DNA of 64,000 nt from Rapana venosa (taxonomy: Eukaryota; Mollusca; Gastropoda; Neogastropoda; Muricidae), in contig CM054155.1 of assembly GCA_028751875.1 (NCBI GenBank), forward strand, positions 3,357,217-3,421,216. The letters run 5' to 3'. Both the position numbers and the translations under genes were made by a program. Each line of letters opens with the position of its first letter. The stretch's first letter is position 1. The notes beneath the pieces are model-generated. The model made no database searches, was not told where the DNA came from, and saw only the letters and a list, made by a program, of their open reading frames with translations. This document shows positions 11,375 through 22,126 of this stretch, piece by piece.

Positions 11375-11770
11375 TGAGGGCTAGGATAGCTCTGTGGTCA
11401 GTGGTCAGGGCCCCCTAAGCTAAGGTTAAGCAGCGTTAAGCATGGTTACCTCTTGGATGGATGACCAATCACATGCCTTGGCTTCAATACAGTCCCCCAG
11501 TTCACCCAGCTGGAAATGGATACCTGGTCTATTTAGGGTCAGGGAAGGTAAAGTAGCAAGGGAGAGGAGATGGGCGCCACCCTCAATATGCTGGCCACAG
11601 AAGAAGCTGAGGTGTCTGACGCCTCGCTCCCCAAAGACCGCATAGGTAATGGGACACCTTTACTTTCACTGATCATCTTGTAGTGAGCCTATCAATGTCG
11701 TACTCTGTCGTTGCCTTATATAAGATGATTACAGTGTTTTTGACTTTGACCTGACTTGACCTGAAAATGG
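11375..11770 (+). mobile_element. SINE with 5S-rRNA-like head
   Basis: The head at about 11410-11480 contains AAGCTAAG, TTAAGCAGCGTTAAGCATGG and TTACCTCTTGGATGGATGACC. These resemble the internal promoter boxes A and C of 5S rRNA genes (AAGCTAAGCAGGG and CTTGGATGGGAGACC). The body holds GGTCAGGGAAGGTAA and GGAGAGGAGATGGGCGCC, which resemble core sequences I associate with molluscan V-SINE or Meta-SINE elements. It ends near TTTTTGACTTTGACCTGACTTGACC-type repeats. It is too altered to be a 5S gene. The RNA polymerase III role is inferred from family knowledge. Confidence 0.65.
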
Positions 11771-12149
11771 TATTGATCATGTCATGTTCAAAAAACGCTT
11801 CCGCAGTTTTCGTTTTTAGGGTGTCATTGTATGCAGAATATCCCAAACTGTACACTCTGAAATTTGCTAAGTTGTAGAAAGCAGAAAAACAACAAGAAAA
11901 CAAGGGGAAAGAAAACAGAAAGTCTTCTGAGATCATCCTGGGATATGTTTTAATGAGGCATAACCTGATGCTTTCCTTGAGTTTTGTGTATGTGTGTAGT
12001 TTGAATTATGTGGGTGCATTTGGCCTACCAGCACATTTTCACGATAGCAATATGCCCTATATACTCGTACACACATGACATTCCTGGTCAGTTCGACTTT
12101 GAAGAACATGAATAAATAAATGAATGAACGAAGGGGTATTCTTTTTATT
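11771..12149. other. Unannotated unique sequence
   Basis: Ordinary AT-moderate sequence. A short AATAAATAAATGAATGAACG run at 12112-12131 may be a retroelement tail. Confidence 0.5.
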
Positions 12150-12640
12150 CATTGGCTAAAGCTGTAATGTTCGCCAATGGTAAGGTTTTTGCACATGCAC
12201 CATATAGTGGAGCAGGGGGTGGGCAAGATCAATTGCCTCTGGAGTTCATTTTTCTGTTCCTCGGCAGAGCTCCAAGGTTCTCCAATGGTCAGATTTTGCA
12301 CATGCAACCGTTTTTGCCCTCTATGAAGGTACCCACATTCTGATTTCATGGATGTATACTTGGTATGTACTCTGGGTATGTTCGTGTTTCCGTAACCCTT
12401 TGAATGCTGACATGCATTACGGGATTTTTAATATGCATATTTTGATTTTCTGCCTGTGTATCTATACACGAAAGAATTAAGGCACTGGCAGGTCTACACT
12501 TGAAGTTGATCTCGGAGATTGTAAAAAAAAGCATGGCTCTTAATTCACCAGACACCGTCCAGATTGGAACCCACGACATCATGGACCCGAAGGGTTGAAG
12601 TCGAACAGTCTTAACGGCTCGATTATAGCGTCTGTCTGAG
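12150..12640 (-). mobile_element. SINE-2 family, tRNA-derived, with partly duplicated 3' module
   Basis: On the minus strand the head near 12640-12550 has an A-box-like TAATCGAGCCG and a B-box-like GGTTCCAATCTGG, with ACTGTTCGACTTCA between them. The body matches 55577-55885 (GCCAGTGCC, a block reading AATATGCAT, GTAATGCATG). The 3' module, seen on the plus strand as CTCCAAGGTTCTCCAATGGT and GCACATGCAACCG, occurs again at about 12168-12200. The end is therefore a partial duplication or two overlapping insertions. Confidence 0.75.
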
Positions 12641-13009
12641 TCCACAAATCAGTGTTTGATTAATACACTGCAGGTGTTGTATCACCTTATCTGGCAATAC
12701 CTCGCTCACCGGCCTGTAGAAGTCGCACATTCACACATAGAAGTGCGCAGATGCATCGACACATGTGTTGGCAGGTGTGCACGTATGCATACACACAGAC
12801 AAACACTGTCACACACATGCAAACATGATCACACACTGTGCATGCACACATACATGAATGCATAAGCACACGTGCACACATAACCCCCCCACACACACAC
12901 ACACACAGTCGAACAATCACACACTCTGAGACACATATGCATGCATGCTTGCATCCGCATACCTACTCCCCCAACCAACCCCCCCTCCCCCCCCTCACAC
13001 ACACACTCT
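12641..13009. repeat. CA-rich low-complexity tract
   Basis: Imperfect CA repeats, particularly at 12720-12945, are followed by C-rich sequence to about 12995. Cysteine/valine-rich minus-strand frames are translations of this tract. Confidence 0.8.
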
Positions 13010-13440
13010 CTCTCTCTTGCTCTCTCGCACACGCACAAACACACACTGCATCACTTTATCACACACCTCTCACAATCACACACCCTGGCACTCTTGAAAT
13101 CAGATGACTATCAGCAAACTATTCATTCCCGTCAAACCTGAAACACTCCCAATCTCCTCTCCACTTCAGGCAAAGGCGAAGACAGGCAGGCAGATATACA
13201 CCACCTTGATCTTTTAAACCCCCACCCCTATTTTTCCCACCCCTCTCCTTCAAAGAAGTGGGAATTGCAGGTGTGACTATCGTTCACAAGTGGTCCTCTT
13301 CCCGACTTCGTGCCCAGTAGTTGAGGCCTTTCCACTGATAAACTCCTCCTTCTCTCTGTCCCTCATAAACCAAATACAGACTGGGTGACTTTTCCTTGTT
13401 ATAGCTATCAGAGGGGCAGTGATTTGAGTTGATTGATTGA
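13010..13440 (+). repeat. Older diverged copy of the start of the 4.95 kb unit
   Basis: Aligns by eye with 17455-17850. Shared blocks include GCATCACTTTATCACACA against ACATCACATTATCACACA, CACCTTGATC, CTCTCCTTCAAAGAAGTGGG, TTGCAGGTGTGACTATCGTT, GCCCAG(T/C)AGTTG, CATAAACC and ACAGACTGGGTGAC. Divergence is much greater than between the two 4.95 kb copies, so this represents an earlier duplication or a dispersed repeat. Confidence 0.75.
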
Positions 13441-13840
13441 GTGTGTTTGTTGTTATTGTCTTCAATTTTACATCTGCTCACTGTAAGTGAAATAAGATGA
13501 GTGGGAAAGGGTGAAGGGGGGGGGTTGTTGATGCATAAGTGAACTGAAATATTTATTACAAAGTAATTTATTCAGTGCACAAAAAAGAGTCAAGCAATGA
13601 TGAAAACATTTTTTTAAAAAATATTTTAAAAATCCTAAACTATGACATTACTACAACCAGTGTCTTATAGGACTGCGTGCGTGTTTGTCTTACCAGACTG
13701 ATGGATGTCTACAAATGTGTGTGTGTGCATGCGTGAGTGCATGCGAACGTATGTGCGTGTGGATGCGCATTTTGCCCAGAGGGATTGTTACAAAAATGTA
13801 TGTTTGCTTTGGGCATTAACCTATTAAATTATTTTGTTAG
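13441..13840. other. Unannotated AT-rich sequence
   Basis: Holds a G run at 13517-13525 and a short TG tract at 13718-13729. No gene is seen. Confidence 0.6.
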
Positions 13841-13845
13841 CTCTT

Positions 13846-13885
13846 TCTACTACTGCTGCTGCTACTGCTGCTGCTGCTGCTACTA

Positions 13886-13933
<48 letters not shown>

Positions 13934-13983
13934 ATGCTGATGCTGCTACTACTACTACTACTACTACTGCTACTACTACTTCT
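13846..13983. repeat. (CTG)n / (CTA)n trinucleotide repeat
   Basis: Interspersed CTG and CTA triplets. The frames encoding polyalanine, polythreonine or polycysteine are repeat translations without any flanking domain. Confidence 0.95.
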
Positions 13984-14204
13984 TACCATCCTCTAGTTCT
14001 TTTCCTCCTCCATCTGGTCTCAAGTGGTTGCTGTTGTATTCCTCCTCCTCCACCTCTGCCCTTCCTTCTTTCTGGTCAGTGCTGTAGATGGGGAGGGGAA
14101 GGGTATGACATGGATAGAGTAAGGAAGGGGGTAGGAGGGGTAGGTCAGAGGGCGTGGTCAGTACAGAGCTGTGTAAGGCAGCATGGATAAAACAGGGTGA
14201 GGCC
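13984..14204. other. Unannotated spacer
   Basis: Short unique sequence, G-rich near 14085-14150. Nothing is recognised. Confidence 0.6.
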
Positions 14205-14208
14205 GGAC

Positions 14209-14245
<37 letters not shown>

Positions 14246-14385
14246 CTTTGACCTCAAGAGCTCTGATGGCCAGACACTGGACACTGACTGGCCTGTCTCT
14301 CTGTGGAGCCCTGAAACCCTTCTGTTGGGTTCAGCCTGGTCTGTCCTTTCTGAGAGAAAGAGAGGAGAGAGAGAGAGAGAGGAGT

Positions 14386-14429
<44 letters not shown>

Positions 14430-14455
14430 GAGGGAGAGAGAGAGAGAGAGCGACC
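14205..14455. repeat. (GA)n microsatellites
   Basis: GA runs at 14211-14242 and 14350-14450 flank about 105 nt of unique sequence that contains a CTTTGACCT nuclear-receptor-like half-site at 14245-14253. Confidence 0.9.
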
Positions 14456-14990
14456 CATACAGAGGAGATTACAGCTTTCCAGTTGTCTTTTCCTTGGGTG
14501 GTTTCACAGGGTATGAAATATTTCATATGTGCTTCATCACCACCATAAAGAACATCACTTCTTAGTATCCAGTAAACTTCCAGTGCATGCTAGGTATTTT
14601 CGTGTTCCTACAGTCTGCTGAAAGCTGAAGTGAATCACAGAATGTTCTGGATTCCTGACATGCACAAGAAGAAATAAGAACAAGCAGGCCTGCAGAAGAG
14701 TTGACCAAAGAGATCGTCAGTATTTCGAGCTTCGGATTGACAACATCTCCCCAAATTTCCAGCACGTGACCATTGTCTGCAGGGGCCATTAGTGCTTGCC
14801 ACTCCACTCTTGCACCAGAGGCACACAGACACACAGACACACACACACACATACAAAACACCAATATACACACACACACACAGAGGAAGACAGAGAGAAA
14901 AACAGAAAATGGTACAGATTGGAAACCTTAATGGGTAAGGATTAAAAACGATAAACAAACAAAAACAGTGGACTTGCATTTCTCATCAGA
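14456..14990. other. Unannotated unique sequence
   Basis: Contains imperfect (CA)n at 14820-14882. No gene or family is recognised. Confidence 0.6.
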
Positions 14991-15008
14991 ATCTACACCA
15001 AAATTGTC

Positions 15009-15091
15009 CTGCCTGTCTGTCTGTCTGACTGTCTCTGTCGCTCTGGCTCTTTCTCTCTCCCTCTCTCTCTCTCTCTCTCTTCCCTCTCTCT

Positions 15092-15125
<34 letters not shown>

Positions 15126-15170
15126 ACCCCCCCCCCCCCCCCCCCTCCCCCCCCCCCCTCTCTCTTCTTT
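15009..15170. repeat. (CTGT)n-(CT)n followed by long poly-C
   Basis: A CTGT/CT tract runs into a poly-C run at 15093-15158, interrupted only by A at 15126 and T at 15146. Proline-rich and glycine-rich frames are artefacts. Confidence 0.95.
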
Positions 15171-15234
15171 TCAGCTCCACAGATATGTACACAATGTCCA
15201 TGGGCATTCAAGAAATTAATTGAATTTTCCCTCT

Positions 15235-15400
15235 TCCCTATAACTGCATGACAGAGACTGTGTCAAGGATCAGTGAAGTGAGGGACAGCTAAGCTGCTCA
15301 CACCTTGCATATTGTCACCTGTGTTCTGTCCTCACTTCATCCTTTGATAACCCAGTGATGGGCCAACCCTCCCCCTGTCCTTTGGGAAGGAAGAAAAGGC
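15235..15400 (+). repeat. Older diverged copy of an internal part of the 4.95 kb unit
   Basis: GTGTCAAGGATCAG, GTGAGGGA, AGCTAAGCTGCTCACACCTT, GCATA(T/C)TGTCACCTGTGTTC and the following CAGTGATG/CAGTGATC, CCTTT(G/A)GGA blocks align with 18545-18690 and, better, with 23485-23640. Together with 13010-13440 this indicates a third, older copy of the unit with different spacing. Confidence 0.75.
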
Positions 15401-15795
15401 AGATTTTTTCTTTTGAATAGGTCTCTCAGGATGCTGTATGATGCATTTATAAATTAATTATTTCAATTTTTTAAAATCTTATCTACTGCCTAAATTGTTT
15501 TTTGTTTGTTTTGTTTTTGTTATGTTTTGTTCAGGGTTTTTTTTATATTACCAGGCAATTGCAAGACACATTGAACGTGCTAGAATACTGTTTTTTCAAG
15601 ATAATAGATAAGTATTGTTGCACTTTTAAAAAATATAATCCGAGCTGAACTGGTACTTTAATAATAAATTCAGATAGAAATAGAGAGAGAGAGTAAAATG
15701 TACACACAGACATGTAAGATTATTATACTGTCAAAAGACAAAGAAAACGAAAAAAGACAGGGGGTCTTCTGGAGGAAGATGGTCAGAGTGAAAAG
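15401..15795. other. Unannotated AT-rich sequence
   Basis: T-rich and A-rich with no recognised family. It lies immediately upstream of the minisatellite. Confidence 0.6.
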
Positions 15796-15798
15796 GCT

Positions 15799-17308
15799 AG
15801 TGTCTTTGTGTCAAAGGAATAATAACACTGGAGAGATTTGATCAGTCTTTGTGTCAAAGGAAGAATAACACTGGAGAGATTTGGTCAGTGTCTTTGTGTC
15901 AAAGGAATAATAATACTGGAGATATTTGGTCAGTGTCTTTGTGTCAAAGGAAGAATAACACTGAAGAGATTTGGTCAGTGCCTTTGTGTCAAAGGAATAA
16001 TAACACTGGAGAGATTTGGTCAGTGTCTTTGTGTCAAAGGAATAATAACACTGGAGAGATTTGGTTTAGTGTCTTTGTGGGCAAAGGAATTTAAAAACAC
16101 TGGAGAGATTTGGTCAGTGTCTTTGTGTCAAAGGAATAATAACACTGGAGAGATTTGGTCAGTGTCTTTGTGTCAAAGGAATAATAACACAGGAGAGATT
16201 TGGTCAGTGTCTTTGTATCAAAGGAATAATAACACAGGAGAGATTTGGTCAGTGTCTTTGTGTCAAAGGAAGAATAACACAGGAGAGATTTGGTCAGTGT
16301 CTTTGTATCAAAGTAATAACAACACTGGAGAGATTTGGTCAGTGTCTTTGTATCAAAGGAAGAATAACACTGGAGAGATTTGGTCAGTGTCTTTGTGTCA
16401 AAAGAATAATAACACTGGAGAGGTTTGGTCAGTGTCTTTGTGTCAAAAAAAGAATAACACTGGAGAGATTTGGTCAGTGTCTTTGTGTCAAAGGAAGAAT
16501 AATACTGGAGAGATTTGTTCAGTGTCTTTGTGTCAAAGGAAGAATAACACTGGAGAGATTTGGTCAGTGTCTTTGTGTCAAAGGAAGAATAACACTGGAG
16601 AGATTTGGTCAGTGTCTTTGTGTCAAAGGAATAACAACACTGGAGAGATTTGGTCAGTGTCTTTGTGTCAAAGGAATAATAACACAGGAGATATTTGGTC
16701 AGTGTCTTTGTGTCAAAGGAATAAAGGAATAATAACACTGGAGAGATTTGGTCAGTGTCTTTGTGTCAAAGGAATAATAAAACAGGAGAGATTTGGTCAG
16801 TGTCTTTGTACCAAAGGAATAATAACACTGGAGAGATTTGGTCAGTGTCTTTGTACCAAAGGAATAATAACACTGGAGAGATTTGGTCAGTGTCTTTGTG
16901 GCAAAGGAATAATAACACTGGAGAGATTTGGTCAGTGTCTTTGTATCAAAGGAATAATAACACAGGAGAGATTTGGTCAGTGTCTTTGTATCAAAGGAAT
17001 AATAACACAGGAGAGATTTGGTCAGTGTCTTTGTATCAGAAGAATAACAACACTGGAGAGATTTGGTCAGTGTCTTTGTATCAAAGTAATAATAACACTA
17101 GAGAGATTTGGTCAGTGTCTTTGTATCAAAGGAATAATAACACAGGAGAGATTTGGTCAGTGTCTTTGTATCAAAGTAATAATAACACAGGAGAGATTTG
17201 GTCAGTGTCTTTGTATCAAAGTAATAATAACACAGGAGAGATTTGGTCAGTGTCTTTGTATCAAAGTAATAATAACACTGGAGAGATGTGGTCAGTGTCT
17301 CTGTGTCT
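15799..17308 (+). repeat. 45-bp minisatellite, about 33 units
   Basis: The unit reads AGTGTCTTTGTGTCAAAGGA then ATAATAACACTGGAGAGATT then TGGTC. Variants include TGT/TAT/TAC/TGG before CAAAGG and ACTGG/ACAGG. Because 45 is divisible by three and the unit lacks stops in several frames, long frames run through it on both strands. The longest plus frame, 15838-17355, opens on TTG rather than ATG and switches translation frame at indel-bearing units near 16070 and 16720. The 15-residue peptides it would give have no known family. It is best treated as a non-coding satellite unless transcripts are shown. Confidence 0.95.
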
Positions 17309-17526
17309 ACATTTTCCTTCTTGATCCAGTACACTGTGGGAAAGGTCTTTGGTAGTGTTTGCATTTTTATATGAATGTTAGATCTTGACTGTCACTGCTC
17401 TTTCAAATAACAGTACAACACTCTACTCCATCCTGTCAAATATTCACACACACACACTACATCACATTATCACACATCTCTCACGCTAGTACACCCTCAT
17501 ATACCTTCCACTCTTGACATATGATG
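17309..17526. other. Spacer between minisatellite and duplication
   Basis: Short unique sequence, partly related to the 13.0 kb copy from about 17440 onward. No gene. Confidence 0.6.
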
Positions 17527-18240
17527 GCTATCAAAAAAGTATTCCACTTCAAACCTAAAACGGCTCCTAATCTCACTCCCCACTTTAGACAAACGGGCAG
17601 ACAGATACACACGCACCTTGATCGTTTATTTTCCCTCCCTTTCCCCCACTACACCCCTCTCCTTCAAAGAAGTGGGAGTTGCAGGTGTGACTATCGTTCA
17701 TGAGTGGTCTTCTTCCTAACTTCATGCCCAGCAGTTGCAGCCTTTTCCCCAGATAAAAACACTGCTCTCTTTCCCCCATAAACCTATTTTTACAGACTGG
17801 GTGACCTTTTGCTGTTATAGGCATTTAAAGGGGCAAGAATTTGGTTGTTTATGGTATTCATCATTTCTTTTGTTTAATATCTTTTCATATAAAATTATAT
17901 CAGTGATAAGGATGGTTATGGTGTGATGTGTGCGTGTGTGTGTGTATGTGGAGTGTGTGTGTCTTTGTTTAATGTCTTTGTGCGTTGTGTGTATGGTGTG
18001 TCTGTACACTCATGTTGTGTTTGTGTTAGATTTTTTTGGTTTTGGTTTTGGTCTTAGCATTGACAATTAATATGAAAAAAGAGGGAGAGAGATAAAGAGA
18101 AGGAGAAAAATAAGAGAGAGATGAGAAAAGAGGGAGAGAGATAAAGAGAGGGAGAGAAATAGAGAGAGAGATACAGAGACTGAGAGAGAGGTAATAAATA
18201 TGCAGACATTGAGACTGCACTTACTGGTCCTCTCTGTCTT

Positions 18241-18365
18241 TCTGTTTCTTTCTCTTTGCAGCTGTCTGTCTGTCTGGCTCTCTCTCTCCTTTCTTCTCTC
18301 TCTCTTTCTCTCTGTTTCTGTCTGTCTCTGTCTCTGTCTGTCTCTGTCTGTCTCTCTGTCTCTCT

Positions 18366-18411
<46 letters not shown>

Positions 18412-18412
18412 G
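18241..18412. repeat. (CTGT)n / (CT)n microsatellite in copy A
   Basis: A compound pyrimidine tract, matched at about 23190-23350 in copy B. It is preceded at 18078-18190 by a GA-rich imperfect repeat (GAGAGAGATAAAGAGAG). Confidence 0.95.
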
Positions 18413-19169
18413 CTATCAGCAGATGCACCTATATGGCGCGTGTTCTTTACCAAGGGTTGCTGTTCTTTGTAATCATTTTCATATAACTATGGACTGAGGT
18501 GAGACACAACGAGATAATGGCATGAAGCAACCCTGTGTTGTATCAGTCTGTGTAAAGGATCAGGGAAAGTGAGGGAGGCTAAGCTGCTACACCTTGCATA
18601 CTGTCACTGTGTTCTGTCGGCTACTTTGTACTTTGATATCGCAGTGATCATCACACCCTTCCCTCAGTCCTTTAGGATGAAAGGAAAAAGTTGTCAGAAT
18701 AGTAACGTGTTATTTATTTTTAACGCTTTTCAAGTCCTTTTCTTTGGAAAATTTTGATTTTTTTTAAAGAAACAAGTGTAAGAATGGTGCAGAGTAACAG
18801 GAGAAGAGCAGATTGACAGAAATGTATACATGCCTTTTTGCTGTGGGTATTCTGGCTTGCAGTGCTTGCCTTAAGGAATCTGATGAACACATCATGCCAT
18901 CGGTTTAGTTCTTTTGCAAGATGAGGAAGCTGAGCATTTGAGGGATTAATAAAAGTGACCTCGTTGGTTTTGGAGAAGGTGTGTGTGTGGGGGTGTGTGT
19001 GCGACTGAGATCCTTTTGGGTCAGTGTGGTCAAAGCCCTGAAATGGCCTCTGAGGTCGGTTGTGAACTAAGCACTCCAAATATTATTTTTTCATAATCAA
19101 TCTGTGATATCGGCATGAGTGAATGGTTTAGGATAAAGCTAGAATTCTTCTTTTCTTCCTCTTCTTTTT

Positions 19170-19335
19170 TTTCTTCATCGTCGTCGTCATCATCATCATC
19201 ATGCATTATGATCAACTCCTCCTCCTCCCCTCCTCCCCCTCCTTCCCTCTCCTCATTTATCATCTTCATCATCATCACCCCAAATTCAAATTCAAATTCA
19301 AAAGCTTTATTTATCTCAAAGACAGAGAAATTCCT
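19170..19335 (-). mobile_element. Possible non-LTR retroelement 3' end
   Basis: On the minus strand the sequence reads a TTTATTATC-flanked AATAAAGC, then three TTGAAT/TTTGAA units and a GATGAT-rich run. A polyadenylation-like AATAAA followed by short tandem units is typical of LINE or SINE 3' ends. No coding region upstream on the minus strand can be tied to it, so the family is unknown. It is repeated in copy B near 24110-24275. Confidence 0.35.
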
Positions 19336-20697
19336 GCGGGTTACTCGCCATACATAAAACCATAAACATTTAAACTAATATTTAAACACACACACACTGT
19401 CCAACCAGCACGCAACCATCATGAGATAAAATGATTCCAAATCAGCAATATCTCAGCCAGCCCAAACCCACCCCCAAAAAAAATCACTTTACTCAAGTGC
19501 GCACAAGTAAACCCGTACGTCCGCACATTCACAGTCACTCGCGCACGCGCACGCACGCTCGCACATTGTAAAAATTCGTACCCATGCTCACGCATTTTAA
19601 TAATATAAGTCAAATTTTTATAACATGTTGTATAAGGCAAATATTAATTAAATTAATACTATGTTCTTTTAAGATATTGAACAGTCTAAAATAATAACAC
19701 GCGCACGTATGTAAAGAAGAAAAAAAATCATTTGTATAACATGTATGATAAGACAAATATCAGTGAAGTTAATACTCTATTCTATTAGAAACTGAACACA
19801 GTTTACACTAATAAACCACCGTGTCATTTTCCTCTTGTCTTCCCTCATGTCTCATTCTTCCTAATTTTGTTTCCCACTGGTTCTCCTTTTGCTGATCCTC
19901 CTGGTGGTGTTTGACTTCTTATGTGCAAATAACCTTCAAACATCTGCATCTGGATTGTCAAGAATAATTATCTTCTTCTTCATCGAACGCTCAGACAGCA
20001 ACCACTGTTGTCTGTCCTGAGTGAAAATGCATCACGCTGCTGTTAAGTACCTGACAAGTCAGGCCCAGTGCATCCGATTTCAGTGTGGAACATTGTTATC
20101 GTTTATGTCTTTCTGGAAAAGGCAGGAGAATGGACCAAGAAGGCAGAACATAGACAAGAAGGAGGTGACAGGAAGAAAGGAACAAGGCAAAAGCAAAGAG
20201 ACGGATAGAGAAAAGGGAATTCCTGGCACAGAACTCCCAGAGGTAGGGATGCTGTTTTTTACTGACAAGCTTTCCCGGGGGGGATGTCAAGGATATTAGG
20301 CAGAAGCGTTTTACTGCAGATTCCCTAAAGATCCTTTTTGTGATTGTTCCACTGGATAACAATTACAGCTTCCTGAGAGAATCGTGCGTTTTCCGCTTGA
20401 TATGAGCAAAGGTGTCGTAGCTAGTTGCTAAGAACAAGGTTGCTTTAAGGAATCTGGGTTTGAGTTTTATCTCATTTTATGTGTGGTTGATGTGGTTTCT
20501 CCCACAACAGGGTGCCTGTCCGGGGTTGACTCTTATGGTTGGCCAGGGCGTTGATACAAGGAACGACAGTAGAGTTGGTTTTATACCCCATTTTAATATG
20601 TATTTCATTGCACGGTTTTAATCTGAGATTTAAAAACTTGAGGAGGTGACACCCCGGGTATGACGGGTGTGGTCGGCGGGGCTGTCAACAACGACAG

Positions 20698-20723
20698 GAT
20701 TGGCTTGGATTGGCTTGGATTGG
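20698..20723 (+). promoter_or_regulatory. Three inverted CCAAT boxes at 10-bp spacing
   Basis: GATTGG begins at 20698, 20708 and 20718, giving three ATTGG cores at exactly one helical turn. NF-Y recognises CCAAT/ATTGG in many animals. Copy B (near 25640-25665) keeps two intact boxes. There is no adjacent gene, so function is unproven. Confidence 0.25.
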
Positions 20724-20986
20724 CTCGTTCTCATTCCTCAGCCTACACAAGCTGATCTCCTTGACACCTCTCCCACCAACAGACACTAACTAGACCATCT
20801 TCATCACCTTTATGCACAAACACTGACTGAGATCTACACACAAGTTCTTGACTCATTTTGTTCTATAAAGTCTAGCACCAGGGAACCTCCCCTCTCCTCC
20901 CCAATCTGAAGAGGAAAATGGATAGGGAGAGGAGGCTGTGACCCTGACTCGGTCTATAGACGCGACATAGGAGCCTCCCACTTCCT

Positions 20987-20988
<2 letters not shown>

Positions 20989-21030
<42 letters not shown>
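20989..21030. repeat. (TG)n microsatellite in copy A
   Basis: A pure TG run; the equivalent in copy B is near 25920-25963 with one interruption. Confidence 0.95.
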
Positions 21031-21032
<2 letters not shown>

Positions 21033-21485
21033 ATCCACTAAAGCACAGACAGTCCTGCTTGAGGACATGCCTTGCTGACATTCAGTGTTGCTTTAGCTAA
21101 CAGGCTACAGGGGTTGGGACATTCCCTTTTGCATCAGGTAGCCAAAAACCAATGCCACAAAAGTAAGGAAGGAATTGAGGGGAAGGGGGGGGGGAGGGGA
21201 AAACAAAACCACCCTTACAAAAAAATGAACAGATAAATAAAAAAACCCCTCTGGCAGCCTCACGTCTACGCATTAAAGAAATGTCCCCAGGAAGTTTTCG
21301 TTTTTCCATCCATCCCTTACTCCACCCCCCCCCCCTTCCCCCCGCCTCCACACACCCCACCTCTCCCATCCTGTAAAAAAAAAATGTCGTCAGGAGATGT
21401 GACCCGTCTGAATTCCCTTTCCCGTGCCCCCCCAACGGAAACTCATTGAAGCGGCAACAACTTTACTGTGTTTTCCTCCTCAAAA

Positions 21486-21505
21486 GGCTCCTTCAGCAAG
21501 GAGCC
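21486..21505. other. Perfect 8-bp stem hairpin
   Basis: GGCTCCTTCAGCAAGGAGCC is a perfect inverted repeat with a CAGC loop. Copy B keeps 7 of 8 pairs at the matching place. It is not the histone stem-loop consensus, and no coding frame ends next to it. Confidence 0.4.
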
Positions 21506-21775
21506 CTACTCCACTCCCCCTTTGACAAAGAGAAGGAGGGAGGAGGGCAGGGCAAAAGATCGACAGCTCTGAAGAGAGGGAAGAAGAAAACCACGAAGGA
21601 AGGAGGAGCTGTAGAAAGGAAAGGGAAAAGGGAAAACCCAGACAGAGGGAGGGAGGATGGAGGGAGGGTCAGGCCCGCCAGGTCGAGTTAGCAAGCCTGC
21701 CCGCCCAAAAATGCCGCTGCATTGGAAAGGGGGGGCAAAGTGACATGGGGGGTTTAAACTGCTCGTTAATTACTG

Positions 21776-21778
<3 letters not shown>

Positions 21779-21808
<30 letters not shown>
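21779..21808. repeat. Poly-G tract, 30 nt (copy A)
   Basis: A homopolymer run, with a 31-nt equivalent at 26719-26749 in copy B. Confidence 0.95.
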
Positions 21809-21810
<2 letters not shown>

Positions 21811-21984
21811 CTCTGCTAATGAGCTGCCACCACCCCCTCCTCCCTCCCCCCCTCTTTCCTATTGTCGCCCATGTCTCTGTTGAGACTGGTCGGCATAGTA
21901 TAGGTCGTAGGTAGGTCTCGGGTAGTGTACATCGAAAAAACTGTAGTTTATAGGTGGCTTTGGGGGGTAAGGTGCATTGGGAGG

Positions 21985-22126
21985 GGAGGAGGAGAGAGAG
22001 AGGGTAGAGATGAGAGAGAGAAAAGGAGAGGGAGAGAGAAGAGAGAGAGAGAGGGGGGAGGGAGAGAGAGAGAGGGAGAGAGAGGGAGGAGAGAGAGAGA
22101 GAGAGATGAGGGGGGAGAGAGAGAGC
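21985..22126. repeat. (GA)n / GGGA-rich tract in copy A
   Basis: A purine-only imperfect microsatellite, matched at 26928-27071. Arg/Glu-rich frames are artefacts. Confidence 0.9.

Noticed and set aside
11410..11480. Functional 5S rRNA gene
   Set aside because: The 5S-like boxes are separated by extra bases and the rest of the 120-nt gene is absent. It fits a SINE head instead.
11735..11766. DR4 nuclear-receptor element (TGACCT, 4 nt, TGACCT)
   Set aside because: It lies in the TTTGAC-type tail of the 5S-like SINE, and similar words recur at 33570-33600 in other retroelement ends.
13834..14190. Polyalanine/polythreonine protein
   Set aside because: Translation of a CTG/CTA microsatellite with no conserved flanking domain.
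15799..17308. CRISPR array
   Set aside because: There are no unique spacers; the repeat is continuous 45-bp tandem DNA in a eukaryotic context. The same holds for the 42-bp and 75-bp arrays.
15838..17355. A 505-codon frame as a novel repeat protein gene
   Set aside because: It opens on TTG, lies entirely in a 45-bp satellite, switches repeat frame at indels and has equally open frames on other strands. It is reported as a satellite with a testable coding hypothesis only.
18720..19079. A 119-codon minus-strand frame, longer in copy B (23655-24155)
   Set aside because: The extension in copy B runs into ATC-repeat sequence that encodes poly-Asp/Glu. No domain is recognised, and the ends of the frame differ between the two copies.
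21486..21505. Histone mRNA 3' stem-loop
   Set aside because: Stem and loop do not match the histone consensus, and no histone frame is upstream.
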